From: Rudanella paleaurantiibacter
GTDB lineage: Bacteria; Bacteroidota; Bacteroidia; Cytophagales; Spirosomataceae
DNA length: 64,000 bases
NCBI RefSeq assembly: GCF_009184635.1
Contig: NZ_WELI01000001.1
Span: forward strand, 310,001 to 374,000
Reading direction: 5' to 3'
The translations under genes were made by a program, and so were the position numbers. Positions 52,379-61,384 of the stretch are shown piece by piece (the stretch's first letter is position 1; the number at the start of each line of letters is the position of its first letter). A model generated the notes under the pieces. It had not been told where the DNA came from and ran no database searches. It worked only from the letters and a program-made list of their open reading frames with translations.

Positions 52379-52470
52379 TACGGGCTAAGCGTGCCTATTT
52401 TCGGGGGCGTTTGTGCCACCAAATCTGCCCGGAATTGCGTATTTTTGGGGTACCTATTTCCCCGAAAACC

Positions 52471-53454
52471 ATGAAGAAAGTTGCCCTGCTCGTCTACGAA
52501 GACGCGGTGCTGTCGTCGATCTCCGGCGCCATTGATCTCCTGCTCGCCACCAACGGATTTCTGGGGCAGATGGGCCAGTCGCCCGCCTTTCAGCTCGAAC
52601 TGGTGAGCGATGCCGGCGGGCCTATTCAGCTCCATGTACCGGCTCAGTTTATCAGCTCACGCACGTTCGATGAGGTAACCGAAACCGATCTGGTGCTGGT
52701 GCCCGCGTTTTATGTCAGCCCCGAGCTGGCCCTGTCGAAAAACGGCCGCCTGATTGAATGGTTACTGGCCCGCCGGGCTGAGGGCACCGAAATTGCCAGT
52801 ATGTGTTTGGGAAGCTATTTTCTGGCCGAAGCGGGCCTGTTGGCGGGGCGGTCGTGTACCTCGCACTGGACCGCGCTCGAAGACATGCAACACCGCTACC
52901 CCGATGTGGAGGTGTTGACCGATAGCGTTATGACCGACAAAGACGGTATCTACACCAGTGGCGGGGCCTTGCTGTCGTGGAACCTGATTCTGTACCTGAT
53001 CGAGAAGTTTTGCGGGCGCGACATCAGCATTGGAGTCAGCCGCCGGTTCAATATCGACCTCGACCGGGTAAGTCAGTCGCATTTTGTGGTATTTCAGGGG
53101 CAGCGCAAGCACGAAGATGCGCCGATTCTGAAAGCCCAGACTTTCATCGAACAAAACTACCATCTGCCTATTTCGGTGGAGCAAATTGCCGAACAGGCCA
53201 ATATGAGCAAGCGCAATTTTATCCGGCGCTTCAAACAGGCCACCCAAAACACCCCGCTCGAATACCTGCAACGCGTGAAGGTGGAGTCGGCCAAGAAAGC
53301 CCTCGAAAAAAACGCCGACGACGTTAGCTCCATCATGTACAATGCGGGCTATAACGACGTGAAAACGTTTCGGAAGGTGTTTAAGCAGATTACCGGCCTT
53401 ACTCCGCAAGACTACCGCCGGAAATACAGCCGCGACGTGGTGACGCTGAGTTGA
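52471..53454 (+). CDS. GlxA-like AraC family transcriptional regulator
   Basis: 327 residues from the ATG at 52471 (earlier in-frame starts read through 5' sequence). The N-terminal DJ-1/PfpI-like domain (~1-185) has the motif SMCLGSYFLAEAGLLAGRSC with the nucleophile-elbow Cys, typical of GlxA regulators. The C-terminal AraC HTH (~225-325) has LPISVEQIAEQANMSKRNFI, RRFKQATQNTPLEYLQRVKV and GYNDVKTFRKVFKQITGLTP. It likely controls a small-molecule stress or sugar gene set, possibly the neighbours. Divergent from the HMA-like gene. Confidence 0.9.
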   Translation: MKKVALLVYEDAVLSSISGAIDLLLATNGFLGQMGQSPAFQLELVSDAGGPIQLHVPAQFISSRTFDEVTETDLVLVPAFYVSPELALSKNGRLIEWLLARRAEGTEIASMCLGSYFLAEAGLLAGRSCTSHWTALEDMQHRYPDVEVLTDSVMTDKDGIYTSGGALLSWNLILYLIEKFCGRDISIGVSRRFNIDLDRVSQSHFVVFQGQRKHEDAPILKAQTFIEQNYHLPISVEQIAEQANMSKRNFIRRFKQATQNTPLEYLQRVKVESAKKALEKNADDVSSIMYNAGYNDVKTFRKVFKQITGLTPQDYRRKYSRDVVTLS

Positions 53455-53505
53455 TTGAGTGAATGAGCGATTTGATGAATTGGCGATTGGATGAAGCAGG
53501 ACTTG

Positions 53506-54444
53506 CTACAGACCCGCTTCGGAGAGCCAGTTTTTGAGCACTGTCAGGTCGCGTTTCATGCCGGCTACGAGTTGTTTGCGTCCCTCAGCCCCGTCTTTGG
53601 CAGTGGGCATGGGGTATTCAAAGTGGATAGACAGCAGCGGTCGCACACCAACCTGTTTCATAAGCCGGAAAAAAGCCGGGAAGTCGGTTTGCCCTTCACC
53701 CAGCGGCACCGATTGGTTTTTTAGTTTCTGCCCCGAACCCATCCAGCGAAAATCTTTTACGTCGACCGTACGCACGAAGGGGTGAATGCGTCGGAAACCT
53801 AGTGGCCAGCTGTTCGACCCTTCGACGGTGGCATGGTACAGATCGTACTGGCAACCGAGGTAGCGGGCATCCTGCCCCCGCAGGGCATCGGCGAGGTCCC
53901 AAACGGGAGCGCCAAATTTTTGGCCGCTATGGTTCTGATACCCGCCGTGAATACCGTATTTCTGATTGAGCCGGGCGAGTCCAGCCAGGTCTTTGCGAAT
54001 CCGCGCGACCCCGGCCTCCATCGTTTCGTTTGGTAGGTAATCAATCCAGCCGGTTCGGTAGGCCCGTACGCCCTGCGCGGCAGCTGTTTTCACGATAGCC
54101 TCGGCCTGGGGCGACTCGGCACTCGTGAGGGCTGTCACAATGGTGGGGATGCTAAGTCCCGCTTTCCGGGCGGCTTCAATAGCGCGAGGTAGGTCGTCGG
54201 CAACGCGTTCGGGCAGTACATGCCCTGCTGGCCTGACGGTCATATCGAGCCCATCGAAACCGGCTTCGGCCGATAGGCCCGCTATTTCGTCGTAGCTAAA
54301 TCCGTCGAGGTGTTTGGTAAAGACCTGAATCCGGAGTGGTTCGGGGGCGGGGGTAGCGGCCCAGAGGTCGGTGCTGGCCGCTACGGCGGCTGTGGTGGCC
54401 AGATGGCTCAGAAACGTTCGGCGACTGTCGGAAAAGGGTGTCAT
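53506..54444 (-). CDS. Sugar phosphate isomerase/epimerase-like TIM barrel, exported
   Basis: 312 residues from the ATG at 54444. A Tat-like N-terminus (DSRRTFLSHLATTAAVAAST) precedes the xylose-isomerase-like TIM barrel: FDGLDMTVRPAGHV, KAGLSIPTIVTAL, KYGIHGGYQNHSGQKFG, CQYDLYHATVEG, ending PLLSIHFEYP. Candidate metal ligands lie in those segments. Tat export fits tatA in the window. It is separated from the DUF2264 gene by an inverted-repeat element. Confidence 0.85.
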   Translation of the reverse strand: MTPFSDSRRTFLSHLATTAAVAASTDLWAATPAPEPLRIQVFTKHLDGFSYDEIAGLSAEAGFDGLDMTVRPAGHVLPERVADDLPRAIEAARKAGLSIPTIVTALTSAESPQAEAIVKTAAAQGVRAYRTGWIDYLPNETMEAGVARIRKDLAGLARLNQKYGIHGGYQNHSGQKFGAPVWDLADALRGQDARYLGCQYDLYHATVEGSNSWPLGFRRIHPFVRTVDVKDFRWMGSGQKLKNQSVPLGEGQTDFPAFFRLMKQVGVRPLLSIHFEYPMPTAKDGAEGRKQLVAGMKRDLTVLKNWLSEAGL

Positions 54445-54474
54445 GGAGTAATCAGTAAACGTCAAATGTATAGC

Positions 54475-54592
54475 GTATAATGTAGAATGGATACTGTAAA
54501 ATGTATAGTGTAAGAAAGGTAATAAATGGCTTGATAATCAGCTGGAGAATCATTCTTCATTATACATTATTCATTCACTCCCTCAATTTTAC
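54475..54592. repeat. Imperfect inverted repeat of AATGTATAATG-type units
   Basis: Left-half copies (AATGTATAGCGTATAATGTA, AATGTATAGTG) and right-half reverse complements (CATTCTTCATTATACATTAT) lie between the isomerase and DUF2264 genes. Same structural type as 7041-7168. Confidence 0.65.
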
Positions 54593-55818
54593 AGGGCATG
54601 GTCGGCTTTTACGTCTTGCCCTGACCAGATTTTACGGGCCGTCCAATCCACGGTGGGGCCGCTCCAGAACGGGTCGGTAGGGGGTAGACCCAGGGGCAGA
54701 AACGCCACCGTACAGAGGTACAAGCTCCCGGTTGAAATGTAATTTTCGCCGAGCGAGGGCTGATGCCCGCATAGCCCAATGGTGAGCCAGCCATTCGGGT
54801 CGAAAGTGCCGGGAGCGTCCATGGTGCGCCGAATCACGGCCGTCAGCGCCGACCGAACCTGATGGGCCGGTAGCTCGTCGGGCAGCGACCGTTGCAGAGC
54901 CATCTGGGCCAGGTGCTGAAACGCCCCACACCGGTACGCCAGCGACCGCCCGAATGCCGCAAACGAGCCATCGGGGGCAATGAGCCGCTCCTGCACGACG
55001 GCAAACCGTTTGGCGCGGGCCATAATCGGGTCGACGGTGGCTTTGCTTATTTTCCGCAGCGGCAGCAAGGTCTGCACTATGTCTACGAGCATTGGCTGAA
55101 TCACGAAACTGTTGTAGTAGTCCCAGTGGAAATTAGGCCCGTCGCCGTACACACCATCGCCCTTGTACCACTGCTCATGCTGCCGAATGGCGTAGTCGAG
55201 CCGCATTTCGTCGGCTTCGCTGTTCAGTTTAAGCAAGGCCGTTTCAATCATCCCACTGAATAGGAGCCAGTTGTTGAAAAACGGCTTGATGGTTCGGGTT
55301 TGGCGGAGGGCTGCCAGCAGATTCTGTTGAGCAGTGGTGTCGAGCCTGGCCCAGAGGGCGTTCGGCGCCCGAACGAGGGCATGGGCCAGAAACGCGGCAT
55401 CTACAACGGGCTGGTTATTTTTGGTCCAGTTGAGGTACGTACCGGGGCTATTTGTGTCAACGGCGCGGGCAATGGCCTGCCGGGCCAGTTCGCCAAAACG
55501 CTGTTGACGCGCTTTTTCATCGGCGGGTACCTCGGCCTCAAGCCAGGGGGCTATACCCGCCAGTGTGCGGCCCAGAGCCTCCAGATGCGTAACCGCCTGC
55601 CGACTTGCCTGCTGTCCCGGTGCCGACTCGACGGGCATCTTCTCGCGGAGTTGCCCAGCGGCTGCGGTTACCAGCACCGGCTCGGCAATTTTGAGCAGGG
55701 TCTGGAGCCAGTAGACCCGGTCGGTGGTGGGCTTGGGCTGAGGCTGTATGTTCGGGATGGTCAGCGCGGGTGCGGCCAGTACGCCAGCCGATTGGCGAAT
55801 AAAAAAGCGACGGTTCAC
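54589..55818 (-). CDS. DUF2264 domain protein, exported
   Basis: 409 residues. Tat-like N-terminus (MNRRFFIRQSAGVLAAPALT). The DUF2264 domain runs from ~35 to the end with KNNQPVVDAAFLAHALVRAP, FNNWLLFSGMIETALLKL, the QWYKGDGVYGDGPNFHWDYY block and LIAPDGSFAAFGRSLAYRCG. DUF2264 proteins resemble glycoside-hydrolase-type (alpha/alpha)6 barrels acting on sugars, probably uronic-acid-containing. The heparinase-type gene downstream suggests polysaccharide catabolism. Confidence 0.85.
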   Translation of the reverse strand: MNRRFFIRQSAGVLAAPALTIPNIQPQPKPTTDRVYWLQTLLKIAEPVLVTAAAGQLREKMPVESAPGQQASRQAVTHLEALGRTLAGIAPWLEAEVPADEKARQQRFGELARQAIARAVDTNSPGTYLNWTKNNQPVVDAAFLAHALVRAPNALWARLDTTAQQNLLAALRQTRTIKPFFNNWLLFSGMIETALLKLNSEADEMRLDYAIRQHEQWYKGDGVYGDGPNFHWDYYNSFVIQPMLVDIVQTLLPLRKISKATVDPIMARAKRFAVVQERLIAPDGSFAAFGRSLAYRCGAFQHLAQMALQRSLPDELPAHQVRSALTAVIRRTMDAPGTFDPNGWLTIGLCGHQPSLGENYISTGSLYLCTVAFLPLGLPPTDPFWSGPTVDWTARKIWSGQDVKADHAL

Positions 55819-55868
55819 AGATTGAGGTTGTTTGTGGTTTCAGCGTTATCTGCGTTTGATTTGAATTC

Positions 55869-56170
55869 AAAAGATTGGCACGCGGATGACACGGATTAGG
55901 CAGATTTTCACGGATTTACTCATCAGCGCGAATTCGTTAAATTAGAGTTATCCGCGTGCCGTTTATACGTAAAAGATTGGCACGCGGATGACACGGATTA
56001 AGCGGATTTTCACAGATTTACTCATCAGCGTAAATCCGTTAAATTAGCGTTATCCGCGTGCCGTTTACACGTAAAAGATTGGCACGCGGATGACACGGAT
56101 TGGGCCGATTTTCACAGATTTACTCATCAGCGCGAATCCGTTAAATTAGCGTTATCCGCGTGCCATTGTA
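55869..56170. repeat. Three tandem 102-bp repeats with internal palindrome
   Basis: Units at 55869-55970, 55971-56072 and 56073-56170 are ~90% alike. Each begins AAAAGATTGGCACGCGGATG and ends ATCCGCGTGCC, so each unit can fold as a hairpin (GGCACGCGGAT with ATCCGCGTGCC). The stretch 55819-56209 between the DUF2264 and peroxidase genes holds nothing else. The repeats are not CRISPR (no spacers, units too long). Confidence 0.85.
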
Positions 56171-56209
56171 AATCTAAAAGGTCTTTCGACCGCCAAAAAT
56201 CTAAACCAT

Positions 56210-57400
56210 TCAAAGGTTGCCACCAACACGCAGGCCGCTGGGTACGCGCTTCGGAATGTTCCGGTCGAAGGAATCGTCGTTGAGCGTGTTCAGAAACTCA
56301 ATAATCGTGTTGATGTCGCGAAACTGCACCCGCAGGTGTTTGGTGAGCGGGTCGAGCTGCTCGGCCTGTACGCGCGGGTTGGCAATGGTAGTGCCCGATA
56401 GGTCTTCGTAAAACATAAGTACTTTCTGAAGGTCGGGCAGTGTGCCGTTGTGCATGTACGGTGCTGTGCGGCTCAGGTTGCGGAGGGTGGGCGTCCGAAA
56501 CGCGTACCGGTTGTCGGGGCCAGCGTCGGATTCGGGCAAGGCCGCGTAATCGGCCACACCGAGGGTATGCAACTTAAAGTCCGACAGCATGGGGCCGTTG
56601 TGGCATTTAGCACAGCCCGACTTCAGAAACAGCGCCAGCCCCTCCTGCTCGGTTTGCGAGAGGGCCGATTTGTCGCCCCGCATGAACTGGTCGAAGCGTG
56701 AGTTGTTGGCAACCAGCGTACGTTCGTAGGCGGCCAACGCCCGCGCCAGATTCGGCACGGTGACCGGCACGGGGTCGGCAAAGGCCTGCCCAAACAGGCG
56801 TCGGTACTCACTGATACGCCGAAGCCGGGCCACTACGCTGTCGGGGGCTACCTCTTTGGCGTAGGCATGGCCCCGCATTTCTTCAAACGCTTTGATGGGT
56901 TCGAGTGCCTGTTTTTCGAGGCTGCTGGCCCGTAAATCCCAAAACATGGGTGCCTGCTCGGCCCCAACGGGGTTTTCGTGGGTTAGTCCGTTGAAAGCCG
57001 CGTTGAGTACCGACTGCGAGTTACGTTTCACCAACGGAATGGTGTTGGGCTCGCGGAAATGCCGCTTGGTGCCTGTACCCTCCCCATTGACCCCGATGGA
57101 TACGGGCAAAAACTCGGCGTACCCAAAGTCGGGGTGGTGGCAGGTGGCGCAGGCTACATCCCGTTTTCCCGACAGAATTGGGTCGTAAAAAAGCATCCGG
57201 CCCAGTTCTATTTTGGCGGGTGTGCCGGGGTTGTCGCTGGGTTCGGGTACGTGTACCGGCAAGGCTTCCAGCACCGAAATGTCGTCGGGCGGCTCTTTCT
57301 GGCTCAGGCGCTCCTGCCGTTCTGACTGACAGCTCAGAGCCACCGAGGCCCCAAAAACGAGCCCCGCTATGCCGAGAAGAATGCGTTTATGACGTTTCAT
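56210..57400 (-). CDS. Di-haem cytochrome c peroxidase-like lipoprotein (MauG/CcpA family)
   Basis: 396 residues from the ATG at 57400. The lipobox gives a lipid-anchored periplasmic protein (VALSC). The first haem site is CATCHH (residues 84-88), the second CAKCH (263-267), both in the di-haem peroxidase fold. The N-terminal half also contains ELGRMLFYDP and GLTHENP. It reduces peroxide, or may oxidise other substrates, in the periplasm. It precedes the DUF2264 gene by the 102-bp repeats. Confidence 0.92.
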   Translation of the reverse strand: MKRHKRILLGIAGLVFGASVALSCQSERQERLSQKEPPDDISVLEALPVHVPEPSDNPGTPAKIELGRMLFYDPILSGKRDVACATCHHPDFGYAEFLPVSIGVNGEGTGTKRHFREPNTIPLVKRNSQSVLNAAFNGLTHENPVGAEQAPMFWDLRASSLEKQALEPIKAFEEMRGHAYAKEVAPDSVVARLRRISEYRRLFGQAFADPVPVTVPNLARALAAYERTLVANNSRFDQFMRGDKSALSQTEQEGLALFLKSGCAKCHNGPMLSDFKLHTLGVADYAALPESDAGPDNRYAFRTPTLRNLSRTAPYMHNGTLPDLQKVLMFYEDLSGTTIANPRVQAEQLDPLTKHLRVQFRDINTIIEFLNTLNDDSFDRNIPKRVPSGLRVGGNL

Positions 57401-57461
57401 ACCGAAAAACACGGGTTTAAAAGCCGGGCCGTTCCCGCCAACGGGTACACGCACGACAGAT

Positions 57462-59345
57462 TTATTTACGCGGCCAACTGCTCAGGGCCGGGGTTGGCGT
57501 GGTGGGCACGTTGGCCCCCTGCGGAATGAGCAAGACCGTGAGTGCACCCGTTGCCCCGGCGGGCATCTGCACCTCAAATCCTACTACCGACGAACCAGTA
57601 TTTGGCGCATCGTACGAGTTGGGCGGGGTGGTGCTCCAGGTTTTCATGGTTACCTGAGCGGGCTCCTGCACGCGGAGGGTGAGTGTTTGCCCATCTTTCC
57701 GCAGCTCGGCCGTGTTGGGGCCTGTAATGCTCACCTCAGCCGGTGTCAGCAACGACCAACGAACCGTGGTCGGTTGGGCAGCGGCTTCCAGTTCGTCGCG
57801 TACCACCACGTAGCTGCCCGCCATGAGCCCAATACCCCGCCGGGCCGTTTTAAGGCTCCCCTGGTACACGCTGCTCAGGTCGGTTGTGGCATTCTGAAAC
57901 GCGGGCGTACTGGCGTAGCTGGTCAGCGGGGCGTTGCCGTTTACCCGTTGCAGTTCGTTGTTGACGGTCAGCGTGCTGTGTACCTCGTTGCGGTACCGAA
58001 ACACCTGCCAGCGTTGAGCGTTCTGGTCTTTGCCCCAGATGTTCAGGCCCTTCGATTCGAGCGAGTTGTAATCCTGCATACCGAGGTCCATGCCCCAGCG
58101 CACGCCATTGGCTTCGAGTACAAACGAGCCCGCGTCCATGTGCGCGTGGTTCACCGAGGGCGAGCCGCCTTTCATGCCCACATATACGGCTTTGGGGTCT
58201 TGCCACGACGACCGGAACAAAGCCACCGGGTTTTTGCCACCGCCCGCCCACAGGGTAGCGGCTGGCGGGTTAATCCGGTTCATTTTCACGCCTTTTCCCC
58301 AGACCATCATGGCGGGTAGAATCCGGTCGTTGAGCATCGGTTTGGGGTCGGCGGTCAGGTGGGTGCGCTCAACCCACAGGAGCGAGGGGTCGTTGCGTTT
58401 CTGCGAAAACCAGAACATAGCCGGTTGAACCCCGCCCCCACGGCCGGCATCGGAGTAATTAAACGACGCTCCCGAGGGGCCGGTCATGTGCAGGAGGTAA
58501 TCGGCCGTTTGCATAAAACCCGGCTGGCGGGATAATCCAAAATCGCTGCGGAAGGCACGTTCGAGGGCACTAATCAGGAGCACGTTGAACGTGGTGCCGT
58601 AGCCCCAGTAGCTGTAGCCTTCGGGGTAGGCACCGTCGGGGGCGTAGTCGGCCATAGCGCGCACCACCGTCCGAACGGCGCGGTTCACCAGCATACGCCC
58701 CTGCTCAGGGTTATTTTCGTAAAGGGCCAACGCGCCAAACGTAATGCCCGCGTTGCAAACCTGATTCCAGTTGTGCGTAGCGGTCAGCCAGCTGTTATGT
58801 TTCTTTTCGAGCGAAGGCTCAATGCCTTTTTTCTGAATGGCTTCGCGGATTTGCGTCCGGGCCGTTTCTGAGAGGTCGTTGTAAAGCCAATCGTAGCCAA
58901 TAGACACGGCCATGGTCATCTCGGCGACATCGAGAAAGTGCGACGGGTTCCAGTCGCTAAAGGCCGACACCGCGAGCAGTTCGCGCTCGGCCCGGTCGAG
59001 GTAGGGTTTCTGACCCGTCAGCCGGTAGGCATACGACAGAAAGAAAATCCGGCGCAGGGCCTCGCGTGACTTGTCGAGCAACCGCCGACCAATCTGGATG
59101 CGTTCAACGGGGGGGAGGCTCTGCATCCGGTCGCATTCGGCCAGAATAGCCCCGTGCGCCTTCGTCCAGACCGGGTCGGCCTGAATGGCTTTGAGCAGGG
59201 CTTTTTCCTCGCCTTTCAGCAGCAACAGACGCGGGTGATCGGGCAATTTGGCGTTGGCCCGCACGGTGTCGGTCTGGGCGCGGGAGAGCGTCGATGCCAG
59301 AAAGAGAAGGAGGGCGAAAAAGGCGAGTCGGGTTGTGGTTTTCAT
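57462..59345 (-). CDS. Heparinase II/III family polysaccharide lyase-like protein
   Basis: 627 residues from the ATG at 59345 with a signal peptide (ending LSRAQ). The N-terminal alpha/alpha toroid (~40-350) has THNWNQVCNAGITFGALALY and YAPDGAYPEGYSYWGYGTTF. The C-terminal beta-sandwich domain has VNHAHMDAGSFVLEANGVRW and the central LGMQDYN. Members break uronate-containing polysaccharides by beta-elimination, in the periplasm or outside. Lies 61 bp upstream of the peroxidase, so one operon is likely. Confidence 0.9.
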   Translation of the reverse strand: MKTTTRLAFFALLLFLASTLSRAQTDTVRANAKLPDHPRLLLLKGEEKALLKAIQADPVWTKAHGAILAECDRMQSLPPVERIQIGRRLLDKSREALRRIFFLSYAYRLTGQKPYLDRAERELLAVSAFSDWNPSHFLDVAEMTMAVSIGYDWLYNDLSETARTQIREAIQKKGIEPSLEKKHNSWLTATHNWNQVCNAGITFGALALYENNPEQGRMLVNRAVRTVVRAMADYAPDGAYPEGYSYWGYGTTFNVLLISALERAFRSDFGLSRQPGFMQTADYLLHMTGPSGASFNYSDAGRGGGVQPAMFWFSQKRNDPSLLWVERTHLTADPKPMLNDRILPAMMVWGKGVKMNRINPPAATLWAGGGKNPVALFRSSWQDPKAVYVGMKGGSPSVNHAHMDAGSFVLEANGVRWGMDLGMQDYNSLESKGLNIWGKDQNAQRWQVFRYRNEVHSTLTVNNELQRVNGNAPLTSYASTPAFQNATTDLSSVYQGSLKTARRGIGLMAGSYVVVRDELEAAAQPTTVRWSLLTPAEVSITGPNTAELRKDGQTLTLRVQEPAQVTMKTWSTTPPNSYDAPNTGSSVVGFEVQMPAGATGALTVLLIPQGANVPTTPTPALSSWPRK

Positions 59346-59424
59346 GCCTACCAAAGGCACAAGGCACGGGTTGTTTACCCAAACAAACTAGCCTGGTTGT
59401 GGGCATGAAAGTTTAGATTAGCTC

Positions 59425-60231
59425 CTACACCCGTAGCATCTCAGCCCCCCATACTATCCCATGCGCAAATGGTATGAGTAGAACCTGTGCCAGTACTGTT
59501 CCAGCCAGCCGGGCCAGTAGTGTCTGCGCCAGATACCGCCGATACGCTCCCTGACTTACTTGCCCGGCGACCACCTCATCGGTCAGCAGTGCCAAATCGG
59601 GGTCGATAAACAGGGTGGCCAGAATAGTAGCCAGTCCGTTAATTAGCCCTGACATCGACGCTGAGGTTGAGCGTAGATCGGGGTTGAGGTAGCCCGCGTA
59701 GAGTGTAGCCAGCACCCCGGCCGTCAGCACAGCGCTTGATACGGCGTTGAGCATAAGCATAGGTATCGACACCACCCGCCGACGATACAAGCCGTCGAGG
59801 TTGGCCGGATCGGGCCATTTGAGGTAGGCTGGCATCCGTCGCAGCGTACGCCAGCGTAGGCTGGAGAGCATAAGTTTTGGGATAGAGCGGTAATCATAGT
59901 ACCGTTCGACAGCCCGCCCCAGTACGCGCTGAAACGAAGGTAACAGCCCGCCCCCCACCAGGGTGGCGAGGGTGGCCGAGAACATAATAAACCGGAACTC
60001 AGCGGTTCCTCCCAGCTGCCCGGCTTTTATGTTTGTTTCGATGGTTTTGGCCAACAACGGAGCCTGTAGGGTACTAGCCAACCGCGATACCAACACCATA
60101 ATGTTGAACAGGGCATACGCCATTGACCAGCGGTGGGTGCGTAACCCCACAATTCGTACGGCCAGGGCGAGTGTCCCGATGAGGGTAATAACAAAAGTTA
60201 GCCCGATAACCAGAACGAGCGACGCGTTCAT
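59425..60231 (-). CDS. Amj-family lipid II flippase-like membrane protein
   Basis: 268 residues with about six membrane helices. The start ALAVRIVGLRTHRWSMAYA and LFNIMVLVSRLASTLQAPLL matches the Amj (YdaH) group, an alternative lipid II flippase to MurJ. Other Amj-like features are the cytoplasmic basic segment (~118-150) and a C-terminal membrane pair. In this context it may instead move another lipid-linked sugar. Its start overlaps the stop of the nucleotidyltransferase by 4 nt. Confidence 0.8.
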   Translation of the reverse strand: MNASLVLVIGLTFVITLIGTLALAVRIVGLRTHRWSMAYALFNIMVLVSRLASTLQAPLLAKTIETNIKAGQLGGTAEFRFIMFSATLATLVGGGLLPSFQRVLGRAVERYYDYRSIPKLMLSSLRWRTLRRMPAYLKWPDPANLDGLYRRRVVSIPMLMLNAVSSAVLTAGVLATLYAGYLNPDLRSTSASMSGLINGLATILATLFIDPDLALLTDEVVAGQVSQGAYRRYLAQTLLARLAGTVLAQVLLIPFAHGIVWGAEMLRV

Positions 60232-61370
60232 ACGTCGTAGGGTAAATCGTGGTTTTTCCAGTCGTAGCGCATCCGGGCCTGTTTATACATCCAGCGTATC
60301 TGCGAGGGACCGGGTTTGCCTTTCCGAAACAGGTTGTAAGCCAGCTGTTGTTTTCTGATGTAACGGTAGGCTTTGCTCAACATATTCGACGACTTAACGG
60401 GCAAGAGACTATAGTACGTTTGCTCGGTAGCCGAGGGGCGCGCGTCGTGTAGCCAGCGGTGTACCGAGTCGGGCAGGGCCAATCCAAACTCATCTGTCAG
60501 CAGCCGCAACCCAAGCTGAATGGGGGCGGTAAGGCCGTATTGGCGGGCCAGCTCGGCCAGCTCGGTCCAGTCGATGGTGGGGTCAGCCCGCCGACAAACG
60601 GCCAGACTGTCGGGAATCCAGCGCAAAATGGGGGTGGTCGTAGCGTGAAAAAGCGGGCTGCCGTGGGCGAGTACGTGAAACAACTGATGCGTAGCCGAGA
60701 GCATGTAGGCCGGTGTGCTATCGGGCAGAGTAATAGTTTGCCGGTTATTCCAGAACGGGGCATCGGCCGATGGGTAGGCATGCTGGGATAGCAGGTGCCA
60801 GTGCAGGTCTACGTCAATTTTGTCGGCGTCCCATCCGTGCATAGCGTGTATAGTATCGCGGTGGCGGGTTTCGTATTGGCTCACCCGCAGATTCAGCGGG
60901 GGGCGCTGAATACAGGCAATTGCCTGCGTAGCCTGCTCAAAAGGCACCATCACGTCGAGGTCGCCCATCATTCGTACCCCTGCATCGGCATAATAGTGGA
61001 GGGTCAGCGGGATTCCTTTCAGCATCATCGACTCAATACCGGCCTCATTGAATACGCGTACTACCTGCTGCATTTTGAGAAGATGCCGTTGGTTTTTCAT
61101 CCAGGTATAGCGATAAATACCGCGCAGGTGCGGAACAAGTGCGTCGCCGGTCGGTTCCAGATTACGGTAAATAAGGGGCATCAGCCGTTGAGATTCCCAG
61201 TCGACGGGATCAAATAAGCGGGGGAGTAACGATTGGTCGGTGGGCGAAAACCGACCGACTCCCCGTGCCTGTCGGTAAGCCTGCCAATAGGGGAGTGCTT
61301 CTGCAGCGGGGAGCACAGCTGCTTTAAGAAGCAGTTGCTGGTCGGGAAGAAGTTGGTAGTAATAACGCAC
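60228..61370 (-). CDS. Nucleotidyltransferase family protein (NTP_transf_5-like)
   Basis: 380 residues from a GTG at 61370 (14 nt after the GT2 stop). The earlier open frame to 61565 overlaps the GT2 gene out of frame and is rejected. Conserved residues are SMMLKGIPLTLHYY (~117) and RMMGDLDVMVPFEQ (~133-146), the GDxDxxV nucleotidyltransferase-like motif. This family often accompanies HPr-kinase-like and PqqD-type proteins in polysaccharide or peptide-modification loci. Substrate unknown. Start uncertain. Confidence 0.8.
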   Translation of the reverse strand: MRYYYQLLPDQQLLLKAAVLPAAEALPYWQAYRQARGVGRFSPTDQSLLPRLFDPVDWESQRLMPLIYRNLEPTGDALVPHLRGIYRYTWMKNQRHLLKMQQVVRVFNEAGIESMMLKGIPLTLHYYADAGVRMMGDLDVMVPFEQATQAIACIQRPPLNLRVSQYETRHRDTIHAMHGWDADKIDVDLHWHLLSQHAYPSADAPFWNNRQTITLPDSTPAYMLSATHQLFHVLAHGSPLFHATTTPILRWIPDSLAVCRRADPTIDWTELAELARQYGLTAPIQLGLRLLTDEFGLALPDSVHRWLHDARPSATEQTYYSLLPVKSSNMLSKAYRYIRKQQLAYNLFRKGKPGPSQIRWMYKQARMRYDWKNHDLPYDV

Positions 61371-61384
61371 TCGATATGAATAAC

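Noticed and set aside
55869-56170. Possible CRISPR array
   Set aside because: Contiguous 102-bp units without spacers and with internal palindromes; direct repeats of this size are not CRISPR.
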